NCBI GenBank assembly: GCA_027364935.1 | Contig: DAHXOK010000002.1 | Span: forward strand, 13,931-52,648 | Source: Vulcanimicrobiota bacterium | GTDB lineage: Bacteria; Vulcanimicrobiota; Vulcanimicrobiia; Vulcanimicrobiales; Vulcanimicrobiaceae | Length of the DNA: 38,718 nt | Direction of reading: 5' to 3' | Notes under the pieces: model-generated | The model's input: only the letters and a program-made list of their open reading frames with translations | Told to the model about the DNA's origin: nothing | Databases searched by the model: none | Made by a program: the position numbers and the translations under genes | In this document: positions 1 to 7,061 of the stretch, one piece after another | How the letters are laid out: each line of letters opens with the position of its first letter | Numbering within the stretch: position 1 is the first letter of the stretch

Positions 1-303
1 GGCGGCGACTTGCGCGGAGTTGATTGTACCGGAAAGATGCGAGGAAATCGTAATGCAGAGCAGTTCGTCGGCGCGCTGCGCAGCGAAAGCCTCTTCGAAC
101 ATCGCAGCCGTTGGTTGAGACGTGGCCGGAAGCGTCCTCTCCGTGAGCAACATTCTATAGAAATCGGCGCGCGACAAGTCGACGTAGTCGCGGTAACTTC
201 GGTCGCCGAATGTGACGAAGAGCGGAACGACGGTGACGCCGAGGCTACCGGCTCGCGCCGGATCGATGTCCGACGTGCTGTCAGTGACGATGGCGACGGA
301 CAT
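1..303 (-). CDS. DegV family fatty-acid-binding protein (FakB-like), cut by window edge
   Basis: Reading the minus strand from the ATG at 303 gives an open frame to the window edge (101 codons). It begins MSVAIVTDSTSDI and continues with VVPLFVTFGDRSYRD and ATSQPTAAMFEEAF, the N-terminal layout of DegV proteins, including the TDST motif and the SQP segment. The last visible part, ITISSHLSGTINSA, is also typical. DegV proteins bind a fatty acid; where they partner a DAK protein (FakA) they present the acyl chain for phosphorylation, and are then called FakB. The ATG overlaps the TGA of plsX by one base (TGATG), and a FakA-like gene lies one gene upstream, which supports the FakB role. The ligand-binding C-terminal half is outside the window. 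DegV membership is clear from sequence; the FakB function is inferred from context. Confidence 0.85.
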   Translation of the reverse strand, partial: MSVAIVTDSTSDIDPARAGSLGVTVVPLFVTFGDRSYRDYVDLSRADFYRMLLTERTLPATSQPTAAMFEEAFAAQRADELLCITISSHLSGTINSAQVAA

Positions 304-1331
304 CAGCGTGCGCTCGGCGGATTCGCGTTCGGGGCGATGAGGCTGGCGATCGTGCCGACGACGTCATGGCGAACTTCCTGGATCGCCGCCGCTATGGCAT
401 GCCTGATCGCGTTGCGGCTCGCTCGACCGTGCGTCACCAAGCAGTTGCCGCGCAGACCCAAAAGCGGTGCCGCACCGTACGTTTCGTAGTCGAAGCGACG
501 CCGTAACCTGCGCAGCTCAGGCGCGAGCATCATCGTTCCGAGCTTCGTCAACAAACTTCCGCCGAGCAGCGTCTCCCGTAGGAGGTTACCGAGATCGGAC
601 GCGATCCCCTCGCCCGCCTTCAGCACCACGTTGCCGACGAATCCGTCGGTGACGATGACGTCGGCGACGTTGTGAAAGAGATCTTTGCCTTCGATGTTTC
701 CGATGAACTGCACCGGGGCCGTATCGAGTAGCTTTGCCGCTTCGAGCACTTGCTGGTTCCCTTTCGTGCGTTCCTCGCCGATGGAAACGATCGCTACGCG
801 CGGGCGATCTATGCCGAGAACTTCCTTTGCATAGGCAGAGCCCATGATGCCGAACTGCATCAGCCATTCGGGGCGGCAGTCGACGTTCGCACCGGAATCG
901 AGCAAAACCGTCGGACCGTTCAGTCCCGGCCAGACCGTGGCAATCGCGGGTCGCGCCACTCCCTCGATCGTGCGTAGCTTCACGAGCGCGATTGCGAGGA
1001 AGGCTCCACTGTTTCCAGCCGAGATCACGGCGTCGGCCGTCCCTTCCTTGAGCATCGCAACGGCCACGCCGAGCGAGGTCCGATCGGCGGAGCGCAAGGC
1101 CTGGGACGCGTGCTGATCCATCGGAACGGTTTCTGGAGCGTGGCGTACCTGGATGCGCGCTCCCTCCTCGCCGCGCAGGAGCGAGCGCACGCGCACCTCG
1201 TCGCCGGTGAGAATGATCTCCGCATCCGAATCGGCGGCTGCAAGCAGAACGCCGGCAACAATCTCCTCCGGCGCGTGATCGCCTCCCATCGCGTCCACAA
1301 CGATGCGCGGCTTCGACCGCTCTTCAGGCAT
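303..1331 (-). CDS. plsX: Phosphate acyltransferase PlsX
   Basis: PlsX interconverts acyl-ACP and acyl-phosphate at the cytoplasmic membrane; acyl-phosphate then feeds PlsY in phospholipid synthesis. The 342-residue protein has the family's usual length and motifs: IVVDAMGGDHAP near the N-terminus, ISAGNSGAFLA, LLDSGANVD, IGEERTKGN and VTDGFVGNVVLK. The ATG at 1331 lies inside the last codons of the upstream DAK gene (8-base overlap), and the TGA shares one base with the following degV ATG, so the three genes are probably translated as a coupled unit. A FakA homologue before it and a DegV homologue after it suggest that acyl-phosphate from exogenous or recycled fatty acids meets the ACP pool here. 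A 1-acylglycerol-3-phosphate acyltransferase (plsC) sits in another operon at 10.4-11.0 kb. Confidence 0.96.
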   Translation of the reverse strand: MPEERSKPRIVVDAMGGDHAPEEIVAGVLLAAADSDAEIILTGDEVRVRSLLRGEEGARIQVRHAPETVPMDQHASQALRSADRTSLGVAVAMLKEGTADAVISAGNSGAFLAIALVKLRTIEGVARPAIATVWPGLNGPTVLLDSGANVDCRPEWLMQFGIMGSAYAKEVLGIDRPRVAIVSIGEERTKGNQQVLEAAKLLDTAPVQFIGNIEGKDLFHNVADVIVTDGFVGNVVLKAGEGIASDLGNLLRETLLGGSLLTKLGTMMLAPELRRLRRRFDYETYGAAPLLGLRGNCLVTHGRASRNAIRHAIAAAIQEVRHDVVGTIASLIAPNANPPSAR

Positions 1332-2907
1332 CGAATCCCATCCAATACTCAGCGTTCTTCATTCCACCATAGTAGTATTCGACGTCGATTCCCGCGTCCG
1401 TCGCGCGAAGCTCCTCGCTCAATCGCTGTGCGTCCTTCTCGCGTTGGCCGCCGCCATAGTACAAGGTCACGAGCCCGTCTCTGCCCGAGCGCATGACGTC
1501 GATAACGTCGCGAGCGACCTGTGCGAGCGTCTCGCCCGCGAAGAGCCTGCCGCGATAGATCGACGCCGGCGTACCGCGCGCCACCGACGTTTCGCCGAGC
1601 ACGGCGTCCTTGCTCGCGACGAAGAGCCGCGCGCTGCGCGTCTCGGAGACGGCGCGCTCCAACGCCTCGTAGCCCGGGCGTGCGTCGGCGCGCATGGCGA
1701 TGAGCCCGTTGATGCCTTCTACGACGTCTCGCGTCGGGACGACGTGCACGGACTTCGCCGAGAGCGCCGCCGCCGCCGTGGCGGCGGGAACGGCGTTCTC
1801 ATCGTTGGCAAAGAGGTAGACGCGCTCGCTCAAGCACTTGTTGAGTGCGAGCAACAGGTCGCGCACGCTCGGATTCACCATCCCCGCCACCGTGACTTCG
1901 GCGCCGAGCTCTCGCGCGATCTTTTCGAATCCAGGCCCCGGGACGACGGCGACGATCGAACGTTCGACCGGAGGGGGATCGACGAGGAGCATCGTGTGCT
2001 GGTGCTCCATGTCGTCCACCTTGACGCGCGTCGGCGTTCCGTATCGCGCGGCGACCGATCGGACCCGCTCCGGTTCGTCGGTGTGCACGTGGACTTTGAT
2101 CGTGGGCGGAGCGCCGACCACCAGCAGCGACTCGGACCGAGGCTCGAGCGCCCGGCGCAGATCGAGAACCGTACACGTCGCATCCTCGAGAACGAGCTCG
2201 GTACAATAGCGCATCTCTCCGACGTCTTGCTTCGCCGTGAAGACGTGCGCGCGGACCGGGCGGCGCGGGAAAGCGGTTGCGCGCACCCGCACCTCCGGAA
2301 GAAACGCCAGCGCACCTTCCAAGACGTAGACGAATCCGGCACCGCCGGCATCGACCACGCCGGCCTCCTTGAGTGCGGGAAGCTGCTCCGGCGTACGCTC
2401 GAGCGCCTCGTTTGCGGTGCGCAGCACGCCCGAGAGCAAGCGAACGAGATCGCGCTCGTGCAGCGCGAGGTGATAGGCCGCATCCGCAGCGGCATCGGCG
2501 ACGGAGACGATCGTGCCCTCCACCGGTTTGAGTAAGGCTTGCCGTGCCGCGAGCGCAGCTTCGCGCAGAGCCGTGGCCAGGCCGAAGGCATCGATCGTTT
2601 CGCGATGCCGTACGTGATGCGCGAAGCCGCGCAGCATCTGGGAGAGAATGACGCCCGAGTTGCCGCGCGCGCCCATGAGCGCACCCTGCGCCGCGGCGGC
2701 GGCGACGGTAGAAACCGGCCCGTCCCCCGCCGTGTAGGCCTCCAATGCCGCCGAACGTATCGTCAGATACATGTTCGTTCCGGTGTCTCCGTCAGGCACC
2801 GGATAGACGTTGAGATCGTTGAGTACCGAACGATACTTCCTTAAGAAGTAACTCCCGGCCGCGAGGAACCTGGCATATCCGCGGCCATCCAGGGTGGTTA
2901 CGTCCAC
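1324..2907 (-). CDS. fakA: DAK-domain fatty acid kinase subunit FakA (YloV family)
   Basis: The 527-residue product matches the DAK/YloV family in length and order. The N-terminal DhaL-type kinase domain has DGDTGTN at about residues 39-45, [12 protein letters not shown] at about 79-90, KPVEGTI at about 127-133 and VVDAGGAGF near 190. A middle domain and a C-terminal DAK1-like domain ending in YYYGG follow. In characterised systems FakA phosphorylates the fatty acid held by a DegV/FakB protein, producing acyl-phosphate. I chose the GTG at 2907 because family members begin a few residues before the TLDG motif; an in-frame ATG at 2973 is possible but would lie within the -10 element of the divergent rpmB promoter. 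The stop overlaps the plsX start by 8 bases. The locus corresponds to yloV beside rpmB in Bacillus. The kinase function is inferred from family and context. Confidence 0.88.
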   Translation of the reverse strand: MDVTTLDGRGYARFLAAGSYFLRKYRSVLNDLNVYPVPDGDTGTNMYLTIRSAALEAYTAGDGPVSTVAAAAAQGALMGARGNSGVILSQMLRGFAHHVRHRETIDAFGLATALREAALAARQALLKPVEGTIVSVADAAADAAYHLALHERDLVRLLSGVLRTANEALERTPEQLPALKEAGVVDAGGAGFVYVLEGALAFLPEVRVRATAFPRRPVRAHVFTAKQDVGEMRYCTELVLEDATCTVLDLRRALEPRSESLLVVGAPPTIKVHVHTDEPERVRSVAARYGTPTRVKVDDMEHQHTMLLVDPPPVERSIVAVVPGPGFEKIARELGAEVTVAGMVNPSVRDLLLALNKCLSERVYLFANDENAVPAATAAAALSAKSVHVVPTRDVVEGINGLIAMRADARPGYEALERAVSETRSARLFVASKDAVLGETSVARGTPASIYRGRLFAGETLAQVARDVIDVMRSGRDGLVTLYYGGGQREKDAQRLSEELRATDAGIDVEYYYGGMKNAEYWMGFDA

Positions 2908-2944
2908 GGACGCCCGTCTTTGGGGGGAGCTAGGCGAATCCTGG

Positions 2945-2973
2945 TTGCGCGCCCGCGGCGCCCGTGTTATCAT
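2945..2973 (+). promoter_or_regulatory. Probable sigma70-type promoter of rpmB
   Basis: TTGCGC (2945-2950) and TATCAT (2968-2973) are separated by exactly 17 bases, a good match to the housekeeping -35/-10 layout. Transcription would begin near 2980, leaving a leader of roughly 78 nt before the rpmB ATG at 3058. The box lies in the divergent gap between fakA and rpmB. No comparably clear promoter is seen for fakA on the other strand. Confidence 0.55.
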
Positions 2974-2984
2974 CCCGTCGTTGT

Positions 2985-3002
2985 CCGGCTCCGAGGAGCC
3001 GG
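2985..3002 (+). other. Hairpin in the rpmB leader
   Basis: CCGGCTC and GAGCCGG form a perfect 7-bp stem closing a CGAG tetraloop, a few bases after the predicted rpmB start site. No U-run follows, so it is not a standard intrinsic terminator. It may stabilise the messenger or take part in ribosomal-protein leader control; nothing in the sequence decides which. Confidence 0.45.
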
Positions 3003-3057
3003 CCGACGCATTTATGGGGCTGGGCCGGAGCGCAGCGCCTCTCGAGGGAGGAGTCAC

Positions 3058-3249
3058 ATGGCGAAGTTTTGCGAGATCTGCGGCAAGGGCCCGAAAGCGG
3101 GCAACCGCGTCAGCCACGCCATGAACAAGACGAAGCGACGGTGGCTGCCCAACCTTCAGTCGGTAAAGATCGACGACCACGGTACCCATCGAACCGCGCG
3201 TGTCTGCACCGCCTGCTTGCGCTCGAAGCGCGTCACGCGTTCCGTCTAA
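3058..3249 (+). CDS. rpmB: 50S ribosomal protein L28
   Basis: L28 is a small structural protein of the large ribosomal subunit. The 63-residue product begins [12 protein letters not shown] and has CxxC pairs at both ends (CEIC and CTAC), so this is a zinc-binding L28. The middle, [12 protein letters not shown] and PNLQ, is the conserved L28 core. A strong Shine-Dalgarno (GGGAGGAG) lies six to seven bases before the ATG. It is the only plus-strand gene between two long minus-strand operons. Its TAA (3247-3249) overlaps the TAG of convergent thiL by four bases in all (CTAA, 3246-3249). The placement next to thiL/rpe and fakA mirrors rpmB in the Bacillus prkC-yloV region. Confidence 0.97.
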   Translation: MAKFCEICGKGPKAGNRVSHAMNKTKRRWLPNLQSVKIDDHGTHRTARVCTACLRSKRVTRSV

Positions 3250-4247
3250 CCCTTGAAGTGGTCCCATCCCGTGCGAGGCACGGGCACCTCTCCGCCATCG
3301 CGCGACAGAACGACGCCCCGCTGGGCGCGCAGCGCGCCAATCCCGTGGAGCCTGCGCCCGAAACGCGCCGCGAACCGCGAGGCAAGATGTGAGAAGGCGC
3401 GTCGCTCGATAGCGACGATCAGCTCGTACTCCTCGCCCCCGCAAAGCGCATAGGCAAGCGCATCTTCGTTCAACGCACGCGCCGCCGCTAGGGCGCTCGG
3501 CGCGATCGGCACCGCATCGAGGTGCGCCCCGACCCCGCTCGCCTCGCAGAGCCGCGCGATATCGGTAGAGAGCCCGTCGGAACAGTCCATCATCGCGCGC
3601 ACGCTCGCGCTCGCCGCGAGCCATCGGCCCTCGCGAACTCGCGCGCTCGGACGGCGAAATGCGAGAAGCGCTCCGCGTTCGAGTTCCGCATCGCCGAGCG
3701 AGACGGCGCCGCGCGCCACGTCGAGGCCGGCGCGCGCTGCGCCAAGATCGCCCGTTACCGCGACGACGTTGCCGCTGCGGCCCCCGGAGCGCGTTTTCGC
3801 ATGCGCGGGCCGAACCTCTCCTACCGCCGTCATCGTCAACGAGAGCACCGGCGAACGCGTCACATCGCCCCCCACGATCGCGAGGCACGCGGCGGCCGCA
3901 CACTGCGCGATCCCGCGATAGATCTCGAGCAGCTCCTCGACGCCGGATTGCGGCGACACCCCAAGCGCGATCGTCGCGAGAACGGGACGCGCTCCCATCG
4001 CCGCGAGATCGCTCAGGCTCGCGACCGCCGTGCGCCACCCGATCTCCGCCGGCGCCATGGTCTCGCGCGTGAAATGCACGCCTTCGACGAGCGCATCCGT
4101 CGTGATCGCGCTTCGATGCGAGCGCGACGGTTGCCACATTGCGGCGTCGTCGCCGATCCCAAGGCGCACGCGCGTCGTCCGCGTCGCATCGACGATCGCA
4201 CGGAGCTTCGAAACGAGCTCGTCCTCGGAGATCCGCGCGAGCGTCAC
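3246..4247 (-). CDS. thiL: Thiamine-monophosphate kinase
   Basis: ThiL phosphorylates thiamine monophosphate with ATP to make thiamine diphosphate, the cofactor of the transketolase encoded at 20 kb. The 333-residue protein has the ThiL/PurM-like layout: LGIGDDAA at about residues 29-36, [11 protein letters not shown] at about 49-59, a [10 protein letters not shown] helix, [17 protein letters not shown] and MDCSDGLS, then a C-terminal GGEEYELI. I chose the GTG at 4247 because it overlaps the rpe stop as GTGA and matches the usual start just before ISEDELV. In Bacillus the gene at the equivalent spot is thiN, which makes the same cofactor by a different reaction, so this looks like a non-orthologous replacement at a conserved position. 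The stop overlaps the convergent rpmB stop. Confidence 0.95.
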   Translation of the reverse strand: MTLARISEDELVSKLRAIVDATRTTRVRLGIGDDAAMWQPSRSHRSAITTDALVEGVHFTRETMAPAEIGWRTAVASLSDLAAMGARPVLATIALGVSPQSGVEELLEIYRGIAQCAAAACLAIVGGDVTRSPVLSLTMTAVGEVRPAHAKTRSGGRSGNVVAVTGDLGAARAGLDVARGAVSLGDAELERGALLAFRRPSARVREGRWLAASASVRAMMDCSDGLSTDIARLCEASGVGAHLDAVPIAPSALAAARALNEDALAYALCGGEEYELIVAIERRAFSHLASRFAARFGRRLHGIGALRAQRGVVLSRDGGEVPVPRTGWDHFKG

Positions 4248-4894
4248 AGCAGCGCGCGCAGGCGTCGCAGCCGCTCGCCAGGCTCCCCGCCGTCGAAAAC
4301 GGCGGATCCCATGACGATCACATCGGCGCCAGCGCCGACGACGTCGCGGATGTTCGCCTCCCCCACGCCACCGTCGACCTCGAGCTCGCAACGTGGGTTA
4401 CGCCGATCGATGAGCGCGCGTGCGGAGCGCAGCTTCTCCATTACGCGCGCGATGAACCGCTGACCGCCCATGCCTGGGTTCACCGACATGACGAGGACGA
4501 GATCGCAATCGTCGATAACGTCATCGAGCATCTCCACCGGCGTCTGCGGACAAATGGCTATGCCGGCTCGCGCTCCCGAAGCGCGAATGTGCGCGAGGAG
4601 GCCTTGCGCGTGCGGCGTCGCTTCCAAATGAAACGTGATGACGTCGGCGCCAGCTTCGCGAAACGCGTCGACGCTGCGTTCGGGCTGCGAAACCATCAAG
4701 TGACAATCGAAGGGCAGACGCGAGAGTCGCCGGAGATCGGCAACGACTTTCGGTCCCCACGTGATGGCCGGGACGAAGTGCCCGTCCATGATATCGAGGT
4801 GGAGATAATCTGCCCCCACTCGCTCGACCTCCAGGATCTGCTCCCCGATGCGCGCAAAATCGGCCGAAAGAATCGACGGCGCCAGCTTCGTCAT
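4244..4894 (-). CDS. rpe: Ribulose-phosphate 3-epimerase
   Basis: Rpe interconverts ribulose-5-phosphate and xylulose-5-phosphate. The 216-residue TIM-barrel protein carries the signatures KLAPSILSADF, DYLHLDIMDGHFVP, a HLMV strand, LVMSVNPGMGGQ, the second metal-binding aspartate in EVDGGV, and GADVIVMGSAVF. It completes the nonoxidative branch whose other enzymes (transketolase, transaldolase) are in the 20-29 kb operon, so epimerase and pathway operon are unlinked here. It overlaps the upstream PASTA gene by ATGA and the downstream thiL by GTGA, which argues for a single translationally coupled transcript. Confidence 0.97.
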   Translation of the reverse strand: MTKLAPSILSADFARIGEQILEVERVGADYLHLDIMDGHFVPAITWGPKVVADLRRLSRLPFDCHLMVSQPERSVDAFREAGADVITFHLEATPHAQGLLAHIRASGARAGIAICPQTPVEMLDDVIDDCDLVLVMSVNPGMGGQRFIARVMEKLRSARALIDRRNPRCELEVDGGVGEANIRDVVGAGADVIVMGSAVFDGGEPGERLRRLRALL

Positions 4895-6000
4895 GGCTTT
4901 GCGCCCGGAGTTGCACGCGCGCCCGCGCCGTAGATGCGCTCGGGCTCGACGCCGAAGCGCGTTTCGCCGACGAGCACGTTGTCCGCATACATATCGACGA
5001 GGGACGTCCCGAGCGCCGTCACGGTAAAGTCGAGCTTCTGCCCAGGCTGCGCGTACGCATCGTAGAGGTCGTACGATCCCGTCGCGTCGCGAACGACGAG
5101 ACGCACGTGAATCTGCTGTCCTGGATGAATCTGATCGGGAACGGGAACGGAGGCGAGCACGTGGACCTGGCGGATGAGATATCCCGACTCCATCGGCCCC
5201 GCACTCACTTGCAGCGAGACGAGGTCGAACGGGGCGATCTGCGATCCTGGGTCGGGCTTCTGCCGCGCAACGACGCCGTGCGCCGGGCCGAAGGTTCCGA
5301 GCGGCGTCCAGACGATCTGCCCGAGCTTGATGCCGCTTCGGCTCGCGAGCGAGCGCGCGTCGTCGATCGTCATCCCCAAGAAGTTCGGCACGCGCAACGT
5401 CGCGGAGCCGCCGCGGCTAACGACGAGGTTCACGACCTCGCCCTCGTCGATGCTCGCGAGCGGATCGGGACTCTGCGAGATGACGTGCCCCTCGGGAACC
5501 ATATCGCTGCGCGCGTAGGTGATCTTGCCGAGCTGTAAATGCGTGCGGGAGAGATCGAGCCCGACCTCACGCATCGACTGATAACGCAGATCCGGCATCG
5601 ATCGCGCAATGATGCCCGAGCTCACGACGAACGAAATCTGCCGCCCCGGACGCACCTGCGTTCCCGCCGCAGGCTGCTGATTGACGATCGTGTCGGCCGC
5701 ATACCGATCGCTCGTCAGATGCTCGACGACCTGCATCGTGAGCCCGAGACGCGCGAGCGCCACGCTCGCGTCCAAGAGCGACGTTCCGACCATCGAAGGG
5801 ACGGTGACCGTGGTTGCCGGCGGAACGAGAAAATCGCGAATCGCGTGACCGAACCACACGACGACACCGACAAAGCACGAGAGCACGATTGCAAAGATCC
5901 AGTCTCGCGGAAGAGACTCACCCAACGCCTCGCGCCACGTACGGCGCTTCTCCTCCGCGAAAGGAAGCGGTGCGAGCGGCTGCAGCTCGTCGTGATCCAC
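4891..6000 (-). CDS. Membrane-anchored PASTA-repeat protein without a kinase domain
   Basis: The 369-residue protein has a short charged cytoplasmic tail (about residues 1-34), one membrane segment (about 35-53, IFAIVLSCFVGVVVW), then three extracytoplasmic PASTA repeats at about 64-129, 130-197 and 198-268. Each has the VPxxxGxxxxxA start and QxPxxG turn, the second more diverged. A C-terminal beta-rich domain (about 269-369) resembles the tail of PrkC-type kinases. PASTA repeats bind peptidoglycan fragments. The usual Ser/Thr kinase domain is missing and cannot be found upstream: yebC ends three bases before the GTG start at 6000. The gene precedes rpe, exactly where prkC sits in Firmicutes. 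It may be a receptor remnant that works with a separate kinase, or a cell-wall scaffold. Domain calls are secure; the role is not known. Confidence 0.88.
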   Translation of the reverse strand: MDHDELQPLAPLPFAEEKRRTWREALGESLPRDWIFAIVLSCFVGVVVWFGHAIRDFLVPPATTVTVPSMVGTSLLDASVALARLGLTMQVVEHLTSDRYAADTIVNQQPAAGTQVRPGRQISFVVSSGIIARSMPDLRYQSMREVGLDLSRTHLQLGKITYARSDMVPEGHVISQSPDPLASIDEGEVVNLVVSRGGSATLRVPNFLGMTIDDARSLASRSGIKLGQIVWTPLGTFGPAHGVVARQKPDPGSQIAPFDLVSLQVSAGPMESGYLIRQVHVLASVPVPDQIHPGQQIHVRLVVRDATGSYDLYDAYAQPGQKLDFTVTALGTSLVDMYADNVLVGETRFGVEPERIYGAGARATPGAKP

Positions 6001-6002
6001 CG

Positions 6003-6752
6003 CTATGCCAGGGCCTCTGCAACGGCGGCGTCGGAGAGGTCGAGGTTGCTGAACATGCGCTGGACGTCTTCGTGGTCGTCGAGCGCCTCCAAAAATGCGA
6101 GCGCCTGCGAAAGCGCCGTGCCGTGCAAGTCGAGTTTCGTGCGCGGGCGCATGCCCAGGAACGCGTCGCTGACGGCGACGCCGCGATCGCGCAGCGCGTC
6201 GCGCGCGGAGGCAAGCGCGGCGGGCCGCGTATAAACCGTCGAGCCGGACGCGTCGAACTCGAGATCCTCAACCCCGTCAACCAGCACGTCTTCGGTCAAC
6301 CCCTCCTCCGAACGCCCCTTCGGGTCGACGTCGAGAATGCCGACCGGATCGAACATCCATCCAACGCTGCCGCTCTCGCCGAGCGATCCGCCGTGCTTCG
6401 AAAACACAAAGCGCAGCTCGGCCGCGGTACGATTGCGATTGTCGGTCGCAGCGTCCACGACGACCGCAAGGCCGTGCGGGCCGTAGCCTTCGTAGCGCAG
6501 TTCTTCGATCTGCGCCGCATCGGCCTGACCGGATGCCCGCGCGATCGCGCGTTTGATGTTCTCCTGCGGCATGTTGCTCTCGCGCGCTTTTTCGACCGCT
6601 ACTTTCAGGCGGTAGTTTGCCTCGGGATCGGGTGAGCCCGAACGCACCGCAACGATGATCTCTTTGCTCAACTTGGTGAACAACGCGCCGCGCTGTGCGT
6701 CCGCTTTTCCCTTGCGCAGCCGGATATTATGGAACTTCGAATGGCCGGACAT
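6003..6752 (-). CDS. yebC: YebC/PmpR family translation or transcription regulator
   Basis: The 249-residue protein starts with the hallmark MSGHSKFHNI and continues with KGKADAQRG, FTKLSKEI, NMPQENIKRAI and YEGYGPHG, the full YebC three-domain layout at normal length. Family members were described as DNA-binding regulators, and some act on ribosomes stalled at proline-rich sequences. The ATG at 6752 is fixed by the conserved N-terminus. A palindromic element ends one base before it, so the 5' leader of yebC, including a possible GGAG Shine-Dalgarno, lies inside that element. The next gene (PASTA) begins three bases after the stop, suggesting one transcript. Confidence 0.96.
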   Translation of the reverse strand: MSGHSKFHNIRLRKGKADAQRGALFTKLSKEIIVAVRSGSPDPEANYRLKVAVEKARESNMPQENIKRAIARASGQADAAQIEELRYEGYGPHGLAVVVDAATDNRNRTAAELRFVFSKHGGSLGESGSVGWMFDPVGILDVDPKGRSEEGLTEDVLVDGVEDLEFDASGSTVYTRPAALASARDALRDRGVAVSDAFLGMRPRTKLDLHGTALSQALAFLEALDDHEDVQRMFSNLDLSDAAVAEALA

Positions 6753-6753
6753 C

Positions 6754-7035
6754 TAGGGAAGCTCCGGAGAAGTTGCTGCACCGAGCGCAACGAGCATTTT
6801 CGCCGCGGATCGAGGAGCGAGGAGGAAGCATAGCCCGGGCGCTCTGTGACCGACGCAGCGACAATGAACTGCGGCGAAAACGCCGTTGCCCTTTGGGTTT
6901 GCGCCCCGAGGGCTCGTCTGCGTCGTCGCCCGCTCGGTCACAGATCGCTGAGGGTATGCTTCCTCGCGGTCTTCTCGCATCCGAATCCTCGGGGCGTCAA
7001 ACGATCGATACATGAACTTCTTCAGAGCTTCCCTA
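6754..7035. mobile_element. Palindromic MITE-like element with TA-flanked terminal inverted repeats
   Basis: The gap between the glycosyltransferase and yebC holds one long imperfect inverted repeat. Collinear matching arms are 6754-6774 with 7015-7035 (18 of 21 bases), 6822-6832 with 6955-6965 (11 of 11), 6843-6853 with 6934-6944 (11 of 11) and 6852-6858 with 6918-6924 (7 of 7). The spacing is preserved to within a few bases around a centre near 6894, where a CGGCG-AAAA-CGCCG hairpin lies (6872-6885). The termini read TA-GGGAAGCTC and GAGCTTCCC-TA, as for a non-autonomous IS630/Tc1-like element with TA target duplication. No transposase is present. It could instead be a large RNA hairpin in the yebC leader. 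An 86-codon minus-strand frame runs through it but does not look coding. Confidence 0.5.
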
Positions 7036-7041
7036 ACTTGG

Positions 7042-7060
7042 CTTCGCCTCAACGGCGAGG
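7042..7060 (-). terminator. Hairpin just after the glycosyltransferase stop, weak terminator candidate
   Basis: On the minus strand CCTCGCC and GGCGAAG pair in six of seven positions around a GTTGA loop, starting one base after the stop codon at 7062. No U-tract follows, so intrinsic termination is doubtful; it may only be a messenger 3' end structure. Confidence 0.25.
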
Positions 7061-7061
7061 T

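Noticed and set aside
1324-4137. A 937-codon minus-strand frame extending fakA upstream through rpmB and thiL.
   Set aside because: The extra 5' part is an arginine/alanine-rich shadow of thiL and rpmB in a high-GC genome; DAK homology begins near 2907.
6756-7013. An 86-codon minus-strand reading frame inside the palindromic element, starting MYRSFDAPRI and ending just before yebC.
   Set aside because: It is made of the two arms of the inverted repeat, has no family resemblance and no clear Shine-Dalgarno; symmetry explains the open frame better than coding.
7002-7025. A 24-base stretch in the element nearly identical (22 of 24) to the tolC start region at 30740-30763.
   Set aside because: It is short and partly set by common start-region codons (ATG TAY CGA); no longer similarity extends on either side, so it is probably coincidence.
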